A stretch of 64,000 nucleotides of DNA from Bacteroidota bacterium (GTDB taxonomy: Bacteria; Bacteroidota; Bacteroidia; AKYH767-A; OLB10): assembly GCA_016722525.1 (NCBI GenBank), contig JADKJB010000001.1, forward strand, positions 558,001-622,000. Reading direction: 5' to 3'. Of the stretch, positions 29,604 through 39,027 are shown one piece after another. A program made the position numbers and the translations under genes. The stretch's first letter is position 1. Every line of letters begins with the position of its first letter. The notes beneath the pieces are model-generated. The model made no database searches. It was not told the origin of the DNA and saw only the letters and a program-made list of their open reading frames with translations.

Positions 29604-30389
29604 TTACCTCAATGAAAATTTCACAGGCAAATTGAATTGAAAATTTACTGAATTGCCATTACACATTCCCGGTTTCCAATTAGGCATTTTATTGACTACT
29701 CTTAAAATTTCGTTATTTGCATCGATTGAAATTCCTCTAAGTATACTGGCTCCTGTAACTTTACCATTCTTATCTATCACAAATGTGACGAATACAGTTC
29801 CAGTTATTCCATTTTCTCTGGAATATGCAGGGTACATTATATTATCGGATAAAAATTTAATCAACCCAGATTCTCCTCCAGGAAAAACCGGTAAATCCAT
29901 ATCCGGATGGCATGAATATATGGTGTCACTTTTGTTAATTTGATAGCCTACAATTACTGTATCATTAACATATTGTTCATACCTCATTTGATTTAAATGG
30001 GGCTCAACCGTAATTACTTCGTAAAAGGCTGCTTGTTCTTTTGAGCTAACTAAACTATCGATATTTCTATAAATAGTATCAATCGAAATGCACTTCTTTT
30101 TATAAGCAATTTGTGATTCTTCGTCGCCTAAATCAGCGGCATGTTTGATATTGATGCAATATGATTTAATGTCATTTAATTTGTAATTAGCCGAAGCTTT
30201 ATTATAATAAGCATCAGGCCAACTATAAATTTCAATTGCTTTTGAAAAAAAGGAATTAGCTTCAACATAATCTTTTTGATTGTAATATTCCAATCCCTTA
30301 TTGTATAATTCTATTGCAGCTTTAGGAACCTGGCCTATCAAATTGTTTCCATGGCAAATGATTAGTAAGGTTAATATAATTCTGATCAT
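29604..30389 (-). CDS. TPR plus TonB C-terminal-domain protein
   Basis: 261 residues. A signal segment (about 1-19) leads to two TPR-like helices (about 25-95, AIELYNKGLEYYNQKDYVEANSFF, then DAYYNKASANYKL). The C-terminal 95 residues form a TonB_C domain (FPGGESGLIKFLSDNIMYP, NGITGTVFVTFVIDKNGKV, LRGISIDANNEILRVV, MPNWKPG). The FPGG...I-x-YP opening is typical of Bacteroidota TonB-like proteins that lack the proline-rich spanning arm. It may be an energy transducer or, given the soluble TPR part, a periplasmic scaffold. No receptor gene is next to it. Confidence 0.88.
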   Translation of the reverse strand: MIRIILTLLIICHGNNLIGQVPKAAIELYNKGLEYYNQKDYVEANSFFSKAIEIYSWPDAYYNKASANYKLNDIKSYCINIKHAADLGDEESQIAYKKKCISIDTIYRNIDSLVSSKEQAAFYEVITVEPHLNQMRYEQYVNDTVIVGYQINKSDTIYSCHPDMDLPVFPGGESGLIKFLSDNIMYPAYSRENGITGTVFVTFVIDKNGKVTGASILRGISIDANNEILRVVNKMPNWKPGMCNGNSVNFQFNLPVKFSLR

Positions 30390-30581
30390 ATTTTATTGTA
30401 TTTAATGGTCATCCCTTCCGATTTGCCGGTCATCTGAAGTCTTTATTTTACCGATTGCAAATTACAAGAAAAAACTTAAAACCAAGTATAAGTTTATTTG
30501 TTCTGGTATAACCTAATGAAAATCAACCAAAACACTCTGAGCCACACTTGGTCTGTCAAGGATGCCATTGCTTTAACAAGA

Positions 30582-30899
30582 CTACCACAAAAACTTCAAA
30601 CCAATAAAAAGCGAAACCGCTACAGTTAGGCCGAGAAAGAGGCCGAGTAGGTGTTTGATCCCCTGATGGACTGGTGTTGTTTTGTCTTTTAGTACATAAT
30701 TCTGAACAATGACCTCGCCCGTAAAGAGGCAAAACCAGTATATGACAAAACATATCCAATTTCCAATACTCTGCATCCACCTGAAATCATGGTAACCCTC
30801 ATCCAAAAAGAAGAGAAATTGGGTAAAGAAAAAGGAAACCATTAAAGGTGTTAACAGGTTCTCTTTTTTGCCTCCAGTCTGGAGAGTGTGAGTGCGCAT
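30582..30899 (-). CDS. small membrane protein of unknown function
   Basis: 105 residues from the ATG at 30899. The open frame continues 40 codons upstream, but that part lacks character. It starts MRTHTLQTGGKKEN and has three hydrophobic segments (LMVSFFFTQFLFFL, IGNWICFVIYWFCLFTGEVIV, LLGLFLGLTVAVSLFIGLKFL). The family is not recognised, although the sequence looks like a real membrane protein in composition and start. It is on the same strand as, and downstream of, the acetyltransferase gene (126-base gap). Confidence 0.6.
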   Translation of the reverse strand: MRTHTLQTGGKKENLLTPLMVSFFFTQFLFFLDEGYHDFRWMQSIGNWICFVIYWFCLFTGEVIVQNYVLKDKTTPVHQGIKHLLGLFLGLTVAVSLFIGLKFLW

Positions 30900-31025
30900 G
30901 AGGGAGTAACGGTTCTTTTGGAAATTATTGCAGCATCTAGATCCCAGAGTTAAGCTAAGAGCCCAAAGAGGATGATGTATTCTCAATGATATATGAACAC
31001 TTTTGGTGTTGATGAACAACCAGGT

Positions 31026-31505
31026 CTAGCGGCCGCTTTCATCCCAAAAATAAAAATTCTGCTCATATTGAACCTTAAAACCTGTATTTAAGTAAAGGTT
31101 GTTAGCAGAGATATTTGTTTTAGCTGTTTCTAAAAGTAATCCTCCGGAGTTGGTTTCGCGACAAAAAATTTTGCATGCGTCGATGAGCTTTCTTCCAATG
31201 CCGTTGTTACGAAAATCTTCTGCAACAAATAAGTCGTTCAATAACCACTGCCGTTTTAACTTGACCGATGAAAAAATCGGATACAACTGAACGAATCCTG
31301 AAAAATGTCCGTTAGGTTCCACTGCAATAAAAACTATCGATTCATTCTCATGCATCCGCTCACCCAAAAATTCCAATGCCGAATTATAATCCGAAACCTC
31401 CCCATAAAAAACACGATATTGATCGAAGAGAAAAGCTACTTTCTCTAAATCACTTGCATGTAAGGGACGGATGGATGATTCGTTCATTAAATTGGGATCT
31501 TTCAT
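31026..31505 (-). CDS. GNAT-family N-acetyltransferase
   Basis: 159 residues from the ATG at 31505. An alternative ATG lies at 31487, and the frame extends to 31550. The GNAT core is clear: IRPLHASDLEKVAFLF at the start, VFIAVEPNGHFSGFVQLYP, the acetyl-CoA loop region LFVAEDFRNNGIGRKLIDAC (R-x-x-G-x-G/A) and the end LYLNTGFKVQYEQNFYFW. The acceptor substrate cannot be predicted. Cytosolic. Confidence 0.9.
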   Translation of the reverse strand: MKDPNLMNESSIRPLHASDLEKVAFLFDQYRVFYGEVSDYNSALEFLGERMHENESIVFIAVEPNGHFSGFVQLYPIFSSVKLKRQWLLNDLFVAEDFRNNGIGRKLIDACKIFCRETNSGGLLLETAKTNISANNLYLNTGFKVQYEQNFYFWDESGR

Positions 31506-31654
31506 TAAAAGTTTAATTTTGAACAATAGAAATTGTGAGAAGATTGCCAACTTAAATGTTCTTTTCTGCTGTCAATAACCATACTACAGCTGCAATTGTA
31601 CTACTCGGCAACTGCCTCATGCAATGGAGACAAATCACTTCGCGGCTAAATCAC

Positions 31655-32107
31655 TTAATCGACAATGGTCATTTTCCGGATCGCCGGTACTGGTCCCGGA
31701 CAATGTTGCGAGTGGCAGGCCAGGCATGATGAAACCATGTTGTTGTATGTTTCAACACGAGTTTCAGGAGTAGAGGTTGCATAACTTTTTACAGCCATTA
31801 CATATAAATCAGCAAACTGTTTATAGTAATCACTTTTACTAACACCTTCTGTAATTTTTGCTGTATGAATTTTGTCGAAATCTTTTGGGTACATGGCAGG
31901 CATTTTACCCGACTTCACATCAAGCTTCGCATCATTGGTGTATTTCTGCATATCTCTCATCAGCTTCGACAACTCACTCGACCCATTAGGATTCACGTCA
32001 GTAGTGTCGGCGAGAGCGGTGGGAATAGTGTTTTCGGGAGATATGGTTTGGAAGATCATTATTCCTACAAACAAAGTTATCCCTGCAATTAAAATTTTCG
32101 ATTTCAT
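31655..32107 (-). CDS. periplasmic single-haem cytochrome c-like protein
   Basis: 150 residues from the ATG at 32107 (an ATG at 32125 is also possible). A signal segment (MKSKILIAGITLFVGIMIFQ) is followed by a helical domain and one haem-attachment motif near the C-terminus, CLACHSQHCPGP. The helical body with a C-terminal CxxCH resembles cytochrome c'-like four-helix proteins, where the motif is also C-terminal; that link is inference. It likely transfers electrons or binds gas in the periplasm. No other cytochrome or biogenesis gene is nearby. Confidence 0.8.
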   Translation of the reverse strand: MKSKILIAGITLFVGIMIFQTISPENTIPTALADTTDVNPNGSSELSKLMRDMQKYTNDAKLDVKSGKMPAMYPKDFDKIHTAKITEGVSKSDYYKQFADLYVMAVKSYATSTPETRVETYNNMVSSCLACHSQHCPGPVPAIRKMTIVD

Positions 32108-32194
32108 TTTATCACTTAATTTCATTTAAGAATTTATAATTCTCCAATCTACTCCCTCAAACTATTAGTACTGAACGGCAATTTCCGCAAGACA

Positions 32195-32254
32195 CACATT
32201 ACCACATTACCACATTACCACATTACCACATCATCACATCATACACATTACCAT
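32195..32254. repeat. short tandem repeat, 8-base unit CACATTAC
   Basis: Four perfect copies of CACATTAC run from 32195 to 32226, followed by degenerate copies (CACATCAT, CACATCAT-like, ACACATTACCAT). The array ends inside the stop codon of the M13 peptidase gene on the minus strand. Such an array is prone to slippage; no function is evident. Confidence 0.85.
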
Positions 32255-34293
32255 ATTTTCACCCGATCCGCTTCTGCCCTAAACATCTTGTCGCCTTCTT
32301 TTATTCCGAATGTTGAATAAAATTCGCCCATGTTAGAAAGTGGTCCTATCACTCTGTATTTCGCAGGAGAATGTACATCACTCTTTACCTGGGCTGCTAA
32401 TGATTCCGGACGGTCGTTGATCATCCACGCCAGTGCATAGCCAAGGAAGAAGCGCTGATCAGGAGATAAACCACCGATCATTTGTTTTTCAGTAAATTGT
32501 TTTGTTTTTTTAAACGCTTCGTAACCCATCATGATACCTCCTATGTCGGCAATGTTCTCGCCTTGGGTCATTTCGCCGTTGATGGTGAGACTGTCGACAA
32601 CTACATAACTGTTAAACTGATCGACAACCATTTTTGTTTTAGCAAAAAACTTAGTGCTGTCTTCGCTGGTCCACCAGTTGTTTAGATTTCCTTTTTCGTC
32701 ATATTGACTTCCCTGATCATCAAAACCGTGAGTGATCTCGTGTCCGAATGTAGATCCACCAATGATAGAATATAGAATGGCATCATCAGCAAGCACTCTT
32801 TCATAACCCGGAACGATAATGTTTGATCCAGGAACAACGATTTCATTGTTGGAAGGATTGTAATATGCGTTGTAGGTTTGTGGAGTCATTTCCCATTCAG
32901 TTCTGTCAACAGGCTTGCCATATTTACTGATCATGTATTGCATTTCCCACGCATTCGCATTCATAACGTTGCGGACATACGAAGTACGGTCAGTTTGCAA
33001 TGTGCTCAAATCTTTCCATTTGTCAGGATACCCTACTTTCATTACAATGGAATTTAATTTTACCAGTGCTTTTTCCTTAGTAGCAGGTCCCATCCAGTCA
33101 AGCTGCTTGATACGTTCAGCATAGACAGCTTTAATGGAATTTCCAATTTCTTCAAGTTTTTCTTTGGTTCCCTTTGGAAGATATTCAGCAACATAAACCT
33201 GACCTATGAGCTCGCCGAGAGAATTGTTGGTCTGGTCTGTTACTCTCTTCCACCGTGGTTTAGGCTCCTGAACTCCGCGAATTGTTTTGCTGTAGAAATT
33301 AAAATGTTCATTGTAAGTTTTGTCATCCAGATAACTGGCAAGCCCGCGCACCATTTGAAATTTCAGATAATCCTTCCATACATCCATAGGAACAGACTTA
33401 AGAAATTTATTCCAGGCTGCAAGTACTTCAGGTTGGCCAACAATAACCGTATCCGGATTTTGTAAACCAACAGTACTCATGAATGTTGTCCAGTCAAAGT
33501 TAGGAGTCGACTTTTTCAATGTTGCAAAATCCATTTTATTGTAATTCTCATGAGGGTCGCGTGTATCTTCACGCTTGCGAGATGCTTTTGCAATTTCAGT
33601 TTCAAGGTTGATGACATTCGCTGCAACTTTTGTAGCGCTACCTGCTTCATAACCCATCAATGTGAACATATTCACCATGTATGGAGAAAATTTCTCGCGG
33701 ATCTTTTTTGCACGGTCATCATTATCGACGTAAAAACTCCTGTCGGGCAGACTTAATCCACCCTGAGAGATAAAAATTGCATACTTATTGCTGATTTTGT
33801 CATCCTGACCAATATAAAAACCGAACATCGGTGAGCTGGATAACATATGTACCATGGCGGTGGCTTTTGCAAGACTTGCAGCATCGTTAATGCCGTCAAT
33901 CATATCCATCTCCGGCTTCAGATTTGAAAGCATGGCACTGTTGATGGTAATACTGTCCATTCCTGAATAAAAGAAATCCCCGATTTTTTGTTTTGGACTG
34001 CCTTTCTCTGCATTTTGTATAGAAGCTGAATTTTCACAGATTTGCTTCACCTGAGCGTTGATGGTATCGCGGATAAGCTGCCATAAACCATTGCCCTGCT
34101 CGCTTGCCGGAATAGGATTTTTAGAAAACCAGGCACCGTTGGCATACAGGAAAAAGTCCTCGCCCGGCTTTACGGACGTATCTATATTTGAAGCCAGAAA
34201 GTCCGGACTATTGTCTGTAACAGGTTGTTTATCAGTGCCGCAAGAGGCAATAACCAATGCTACCACTAAGACTAGTAAGGATAAATTTTTCAT
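32248..34293 (-). CDS. pepO: M13-family (neprilysin/PepO-type) zinc endopeptidase lipoprotein
   Basis: 681 residues from the ATG at 34293, which places the lipobox Ala-Ser-Cys (VIASCGTDK) correctly after the signal segment. The N-terminal half is the M13 helical domain (FLASNIDTSVKPGEDFFLYANGAW). The catalytic half has NAYYNPSNNEIVVPG, the zinc motif HEITH (His518), the second motif GENIADIGG with the third ligand Glu, and the C-terminal SPAKYRVIGPLSNMGEF. It ends in RVKIW, the M13 terminal tryptophan. Full family length and intact sites. It is probably an outer-membrane or periplasmic peptide hydrolase. Confidence 0.95.
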   Translation of the reverse strand: MKNLSLLVLVVALVIASCGTDKQPVTDNSPDFLASNIDTSVKPGEDFFLYANGAWFSKNPIPASEQGNGLWQLIRDTINAQVKQICENSASIQNAEKGSPKQKIGDFFYSGMDSITINSAMLSNLKPEMDMIDGINDAASLAKATAMVHMLSSSPMFGFYIGQDDKISNKYAIFISQGGLSLPDRSFYVDNDDRAKKIREKFSPYMVNMFTLMGYEAGSATKVAANVINLETEIAKASRKREDTRDPHENYNKMDFATLKKSTPNFDWTTFMSTVGLQNPDTVIVGQPEVLAAWNKFLKSVPMDVWKDYLKFQMVRGLASYLDDKTYNEHFNFYSKTIRGVQEPKPRWKRVTDQTNNSLGELIGQVYVAEYLPKGTKEKLEEIGNSIKAVYAERIKQLDWMGPATKEKALVKLNSIVMKVGYPDKWKDLSTLQTDRTSYVRNVMNANAWEMQYMISKYGKPVDRTEWEMTPQTYNAYYNPSNNEIVVPGSNIIVPGYERVLADDAILYSIIGGSTFGHEITHGFDDQGSQYDEKGNLNNWWTSEDSTKFFAKTKMVVDQFNSYVVVDSLTINGEMTQGENIADIGGIMMGYEAFKKTKQFTEKQMIGGLSPDQRFFLGYALAWMINDRPESLAAQVKSDVHSPAKYRVIGPLSNMGEFYSTFGIKEGDKMFRAEADRVKIW

Positions 34294-34507
34294 AAATTTT
34301 GAAGGGTTTGATTGCAAAAATAAAGAAATTACCCTTTTAAATATGAAGTTGCCGGTGATTATCCTTACATGATTTGGTAGTTATCATTTTCTTTTGTAAT
34401 TTTCGATTCTGGTTTTTGCTGCAGGCATGTATACTTTGTACTTGGTATACTTGTTATTTCCGACCTATTTGATTTTAAATATATAGGTAATTTTAATAAA
34501 ATTAAGT

Positions 34508-35479
34508 ATGAAAAAAATGCTAATTGTACTCAGTATGTTGTTCTCAACATGCGAATTGTGTTCTCAGATTAATCTGAATAACGGTTTGCTTGCCTGTTAT
34601 TCGTTTACCGGAAATGCAAATGATTTAACCGGAAACGGACATCATGGAATTGTGAATGGACCAATACTATGCAGTGACCGATTTGGAAATTTGAATAGCG
34701 CTTATCAATACGATGGCATTGATGATTATATTAATATTGGTGCGCTTTCGACATTTACGCAATCCTCTTCTTTTTCAATCAGCGTTTGGATTCAACCTAA
34801 TCAGGTTAAACTGCAAACAATTCTCATGTTGATACCCGATGATTTTGCGGATCGCTTTAATGCAATGGCGTATTATAGCCACAATGGTGTTTCATCTACA
34901 ATCTGGGATTTTGGAGATTGCACTGCGGGTGGAAGGCTGATACAATTAGGTACGGTATTTTCAAATTCCTGGCAGCATTATGTTTATACTATCAATCCGG
35001 TTACAGGAATGAATGTTTATAAAAATGGCGTATTAGATTTGAATCAACCAACAAGTTCAATATGTGTTAACCGTCAACGAACATTGTGGATTGGTGGCGG
35101 CTTTGATGCTGCTAATGCACAATTTTATTTTGATGGAGTTATTGATGACATGCGTTTGTATGAACGTGAACTGAATCCTGCTGAAGTGACTACTATGTTT
35201 CAGTTAGAGCAAATGTGTTCACCAACTGCGTTACCTGAAATTTCAGCTTCCGATTTTGAAATTAAAACCATTAATAATAATTTGGTCGTTAAAGTTCGTG
35301 ATGGTTTAACTTCTTCGAATTTTAAAATTGTCAATACGCAAGGTAAGCTGCTTTATAAAAAAGAAAAGGTCAAAGGTGGAGAGGAGTTTGAAGTTTCTTT
35401 GTCTGCCTTTACAAGGGGTATGATGATTTATTCCTTTGAAGCAGGAGAAGATGTTGTGGCAGGGAAGATTTATAATTGA
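34508..35479 (+). CDS. secreted LamG/concanavalin-like protein
   Basis: 323 residues with a signal peptide (about 1-20). A LamG-type jelly-roll domain (about 27-235) is recognised by GLLACYSFTGNANDLTGNGHHG, YDGIDDYINIG, FSISVWIQPN and the end FDGVIDDMRLYERELNPAEV. The last 75 residues (FKIVNTQGKLLYKKEK ... FTRGMMIYSFEAGEDVVAGKIYN) resemble a type A sorting tail but are atypical at the start, without a clear YPNP. It probably binds carbohydrate or acts as a surface adhesin. Monocistronic, divergent from the peptidase gene. Confidence 0.85.
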   Translation: MKKMLIVLSMLFSTCELCSQINLNNGLLACYSFTGNANDLTGNGHHGIVNGPILCSDRFGNLNSAYQYDGIDDYINIGALSTFTQSSSFSISVWIQPNQVKLQTILMLIPDDFADRFNAMAYYSHNGVSSTIWDFGDCTAGGRLIQLGTVFSNSWQHYVYTINPVTGMNVYKNGVLDLNQPTSSICVNRQRTLWIGGGFDAANAQFYFDGVIDDMRLYERELNPAEVTTMFQLEQMCSPTALPEISASDFEIKTINNNLVVKVRDGLTSSNFKIVNTQGKLLYKKEKVKGGEEFEVSLSAFTRGMMIYSFEAGEDVVAGKIYN

Positions 35480-35675
35480 TATTTAAATACCTGAGTTTGG
35501 TGGAGAGATTAGTGGAGGGTTAGGTGGAGGGTCTATTTAACAAGGAGGCGATAGGTCATTGAGTTGCATAGAGACATTTAAGTCAGAAAAAAGTTCTCCC
35601 TTTGAAGAAAATATATTCATTTTTCTATCGACACGACAAAGACTGCCGCGACAAGGATGTCACAACAAGACCCAT

Positions 35676-36320
35676 CTATTTCTTCCAATACTTCTTCACC
35701 ATTTTAAAAATTTGCAATCCCGCAAGCAACAAAAATAAAATTGGAATAAGCAACTGTACTTTAGTATTTAAAAACGGGACTGAAATATTTGATGCCTGAC
35801 TGACCACTAACGCAAAAACAAACATGCCAGTCACTGTGCCTGCCAACGCTCCAATTAGATATAAGGTAGCCGGCAATTTACCTTTTTGTATATATCCATT
35901 ATCCACCAGATAAATATTCCATCCGGCCCAAAAAGGCCATTGCACAACATTGAGAACGCTTAATATAAGTCCAAAGAGGAACATTCCGGAAAAGGTTTTT
36001 CCTTCAGGTGAAACAAGATTGACATTTTCAGTTGATGCTGAAGCAAAATAAAAATTTCCGGCAAGGAAAACAAGAAACACTACTGTGACCATCTCAAGCC
36101 AAAAAATCAACTTCTTTTGTTGAATCAACCAATTTGCCAGAGATAAGGTTAGAATGATTACAATAGCTTCAAGAGTTATAATTCCCAAAAGAAAGTACAG
36201 GAGATGATAGGCTCCATCCTTCAGGTAAATATTGGAGCCGATAATATTCAAATACCCCAATGGAACAGAGCCAATGAAGCTTACCACTAGACCCGCAAGG
36301 AAATTTTTCAACAATTTCAT
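35676..36320 (-). CDS. LysE-family exporter
   Basis: 214 residues, about six membrane helices. It starts FLAGLVVSFIGSVPLGYLNI, which matches the LysE/RhtB N-terminal pattern (G-x-x-x-S-x-x-P-G/L-N). Family members export amino acids or small metabolites. Its ATG overlaps the stop of the upstream ATP-grasp gene by four bases (ATGA), so the two are translationally coupled. The likely substrate is therefore a product of the ATP-grasp enzyme; that is inference. Confidence 0.85.
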   Translation of the reverse strand: MKLLKNFLAGLVVSFIGSVPLGYLNIIGSNIYLKDGAYHLLYFLLGIITLEAIVIILTLSLANWLIQQKKLIFWLEMVTVVFLVFLAGNFYFASASTENVNLVSPEGKTFSGMFLFGLILSVLNVVQWPFWAGWNIYLVDNGYIQKGKLPATLYLIGALAGTVTGMFVFALVVSQASNISVPFLNTKVQLLIPILFLLLAGLQIFKMVKKYWKK

Positions 36321-37368
36321 TGATCCGAAAAGGCTTTGAGTTTTTTAATATGTGCACGGTTTGCTTTTAACATACTCAGTCCTTCCCTAATTGTGAGGCA
36401 ACGAATTCCAGCTTTCATGTTTACAGTACTTATCTTGTATAGATATTTAAAATGTCTCATGATCTCACTCCATGCAAAAAAAATAGAATGCGATGGGTCA
36501 TAAATGTGTGTTGGGTCGCTGCCTGCACCATTGAGTTCAATTATAGAATAGTTTTTTCCGTCTTCGAGATCTTCGAATGACTTGAAGCGAATATCCAGTC
36601 TGCCATAATGAAATTTCGGAACTTTGGTGCAAATGGAATTTATAAATGATGTTAGCTTTTTATTGATTCGTGATGATGCATCCGTAAACTTAGATCCTCG
36701 TGCATGGTTACCATACGGAACAAGGTTTATAAATTCATTCAGCTTCGGGATGTAATCCAATTTGCTGTCATATAGCTTTTCCATCGCTGTGAGCTGAAGA
36801 TGAAATCTGGGATTTGTCTCTATCAGTTCCCGCAAGGAGGCAACCCCATTTCCCTCTACAATTACAAATTCTTTCCACACAATTCCGGTGATTATTCCTT
36901 CTGCTTCACCTGGGATTCGGACATAAAATATGCCCGCTTCAAGTGGCAAATCAATATATTCCTGTAAAATAAAATCAACATTAATTTTTGTAATATACGT
37001 AGCTACATCTGCAAAGGTATCCAGTTTCTGAATGGCCATTCCGCGCAAACCGATATCTGGTTTTGCTATTAAAGGGAAAATTAATTTGAAATTTTTAATT
37101 TCATCACGAACCTGCTCCGGTGTGCTTCCCAATTTTATTTTTATTGTCTTTGGATAACTGGATTCGGGAAGCATATCATAAATTTCTTTTTTCGATTCCA
37201 TCAGAAATCCGCCATTTTGGATTTTTGGGTTGGCAGCCGTTGCAAAGAAAATGCCCTGGCTTTAACAGCATAATAAAACCAAACAAAATACATAGGAAAG
37301 TAAACCACATCAAATGGCCAGTATTCCCAATGAGTAAATTTATGCAGAAACAGGCTGAATTTTTTCAC
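36317..37368 (-). CDS. ATP-grasp domain protein, split by a frameshift
   Basis: The gene starts with a GTG at 37368 (MKKFSLFLHKFTHWEYWPF, then a hydrophobic stretch VYFPMYFVWFYYAVKA). It leaves frame at AF, and the continuation AFFFATAANPKIQNGGFLMESKKEIYDMLP appears when one T is added to the minus-strand T4 run (plus 37248-37251). The downstream frame (37201-36317, 294 residues) has the ATP-grasp core: FPLIAKPDIGLRGMAI, DFILQEYIDLPLEAGIFYVR, then HYGRLDIRFKS and IIELNGAGSDPTHIYDP, with the metal-binding Glu/Asn. ATP-grasp ligases form amide or ester bonds. Relatives share HWEYWPF, supporting this start. It is coupled to the LysE gene. Confidence 0.85.
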
Positions 37369-37377
37369 CGGCAAACA

Positions 37378-38088
37378 TCACAGCATTAAAAATGAATTGG
37401 TATGACTCTCCTCTTTAATTATATCATGATAAAAAAGGCTCACTTTGTTTTTCTCGACAACTGCCTGAGTGATGCTTTGCGTTTTTACAACATTGTCTCT
37501 GTTGATGATGAGTCCATTTTGTTTGTCACTGCCGCCGGTATGCATATGAAAATACTGCATTCTCTTTTCATCCAGATAGTTTTGCTCCATCTGAAATTGA
37601 TGGAACCAATTCTTACGCTGGTTGATAATTTCTGTGGTATACAAAGTTACCGACGACCAAATGTGATTGATTTCTTCATCCAGGGAAAGTAAATGTTTTT
37701 CAGAATAGTCCCAGCGCATCTGATAAAGTTTGCCATTTTCAAGTACTATGAGCGTGAAAGGTTCCATACCTGTAAGGTCGGTTGAATGCCATCCTGCCAA
37801 AGGAGAGTCCTGACTGATAATATCAAGTAATATCAAACCACGGCTGCGGGTATATGATGAATGGATAGTATGCCTGGTGAATGCACCGTTAAGCAATACC
37901 GCTACATTGGCATGTTCATCAATAGCGAACCACGTACCTCCTGCTTTGGGATCTCTGGGAAAATATATGTTTTTCTGATTGATAGAATACAATTCAGGCC
38001 TGGAGGACGCAGGACGTGATGTTTGCTCGTCGCGGTTCGATGTAAGTATAAATTTATCGCCACTCCTCACAAAAGTTACTGTACACAT
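37378..38088 (-). CDS. NRDE/TANGO2-family protein
   Basis: 236 residues. It begins MCTVTFVRSGDKFILTSNRDEQ, with the name-giving NRDE motif at about residue 19, followed by RPASSRPELY and a PRDPKAGGTWFAID motif. Cys2 immediately after Met is conserved in this family and fits a possible Ntn-hydrolase fold. The eukaryotic homologue TANGO2 is linked to haem and lipid handling. Soluble, no signal peptide. It starts 11 bases after the DinB gene stop and ends 9 bases before the ATP-grasp start, so it belongs to the same operon. Confidence 0.92.
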   Translation of the reverse strand: MCTVTFVRSGDKFILTSNRDEQTSRPASSRPELYSINQKNIYFPRDPKAGGTWFAIDEHANVAVLLNGAFTRHTIHSSYTRSRGLILLDIISQDSPLAGWHSTDLTGMEPFTLIVLENGKLYQMRWDYSEKHLLSLDEEINHIWSSVTLYTTEIINQRKNWFHQFQMEQNYLDEKRMQYFHMHTGGSDKQNGLIINRDNVVKTQSITQAVVEKNKVSLFYHDIIKEESHTNSFLML

Positions 38089-38099
38089 GTTAAATAATT

Positions 38100-38579
38100 T
38101 TAGACTTGTGTAAATTTACGGTATTTTAAAGTGGAAGGAGCTACACCGAATTCATCACTCACTGCAATAGAATTAAATGAAATCAAAGCAACTTTAATCA
38201 GTGCCTGATGATGAATGCAGTGCTCAAGATTGTACAATAACTCCCTGTAGTAATTCGTCTGAAATTCCCCACATTCCCCTGACAGGATTAAATCCTTATT
38301 TGGTTTTTCAATATCTTTACGAATGACGTTTAAGCACAAAACAGCAAATTCAACACCATTTTCTATTGCTTGGTTTCTTTCTCTCAGATCATAATTTATT
38401 ACTCCTCCATCGTATTGATTCAGTAAGCATTGAAACAGTTCGATAATGTGACGTACATGCTGACCGATAGTAGCGCTGCTGAGTGCTTCACATGGCCGGT
38501 TGTAATCTTCCTGAGGTAATCTGTTCAACAAGCCGGATAATTCCGCTATTGTTAAATGTATTTTTGTAATACTTGTCAT
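38100..38579 (-). CDS. DinB-family protein
   Basis: 159 residues, four-helix bundle by pattern. The family metal-binding histidines are visible: SSATIGQHVRHIIELFQ near the N-terminus and LEHCIHHQALIKVAL near the C-terminus. Members with this triad include thiol S-transferases such as BstA. Its ATG overlaps the stop of the DoxX gene by 4 bases. It is a cytosolic part of the DoxX-DinB-NRDE-ATP-grasp-LysE run. Confidence 0.88.
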   Translation of the reverse strand: MTSITKIHLTIAELSGLLNRLPQEDYNRPCEALSSATIGQHVRHIIELFQCLLNQYDGGVINYDLRERNQAIENGVEFAVLCLNVIRKDIEKPNKDLILSGECGEFQTNYYRELLYNLEHCIHHQALIKVALISFNSIAVSDEFGVAPSTLKYRKFTQV

Positions 38580-38965
38580 GGTCGGAGACGATTTGTTATC
38601 AAAGATAGTTGATTTTTATTTATGATTAACAGAAAAACACAACATATCAGGGTTATGATGGCATACGCAAAGAGTTGGCCATTGTCGCCCATCACTTCAA
38701 TGCCAAGAATAAAAAGATGGGACATCACGGCGCCGGCCATAACACCACATCCGATGAGGGCACCCCAGAAGGTAGTTCTGGGAATGAGTAACAGAACTCC
38801 TGCTATAAGTTCCATGATACCTGAAACTATTCTTCCCCAGGGCTCCACACCCAATGTGCTGAAAATGAAAACGGACTCTTCACTTGCACTGAATTTGAAA
38901 TACAGGGTTTGAAGCATTATCAGTGCCGGTACAATGCGAAGGATCCAAATGAGTAGGGTTTTCAT
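38576..38965 (-). CDS. DoxX-like membrane protein
   Basis: 129 residues with four membrane helices (ILRIVPALIMLQTLYFKF, IMELIAGVLLLIP, ALIGCGVMAGAVMSHLF, YAIITLICCVFLLIIN). The opening L-R-x-x-x-A-x-I-M-x-x-x-L-x-F-K-F and GVEPWGR followed by GIMEL-A-G are characteristic of the DoxX/DoxD superfamily. It heads or continues the operon ending in LysE. There is a 62-base gap from the YHS gene, so it may have its own promoter. Confidence 0.85.
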   Translation of the reverse strand: MKTLLIWILRIVPALIMLQTLYFKFSASEESVFIFSTLGVEPWGRIVSGIMELIAGVLLLIPRTTFWGALIGCGVMAGAVMSHLFILGIEVMGDNGQLFAYAIITLICCVFLLIINKNQLSLITNRLRP

Positions 38966-39027
38966 ATGTTTATTTTATCTTTTATTGTATTTTTATTTTA
39001 AGTCAGGCTTCAGGATGGTTAACTGCG

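Noticed and set aside
35500..35532. G-rich imperfect repeat GTGGAGGGT (35512-35520 and 35524-35532), possible two-tier G-quadruplex
   Set aside because: The G tracts are only 2-3 long and there are too few for a stable structure; it probably reflects local low complexity downstream of the LamG gene.
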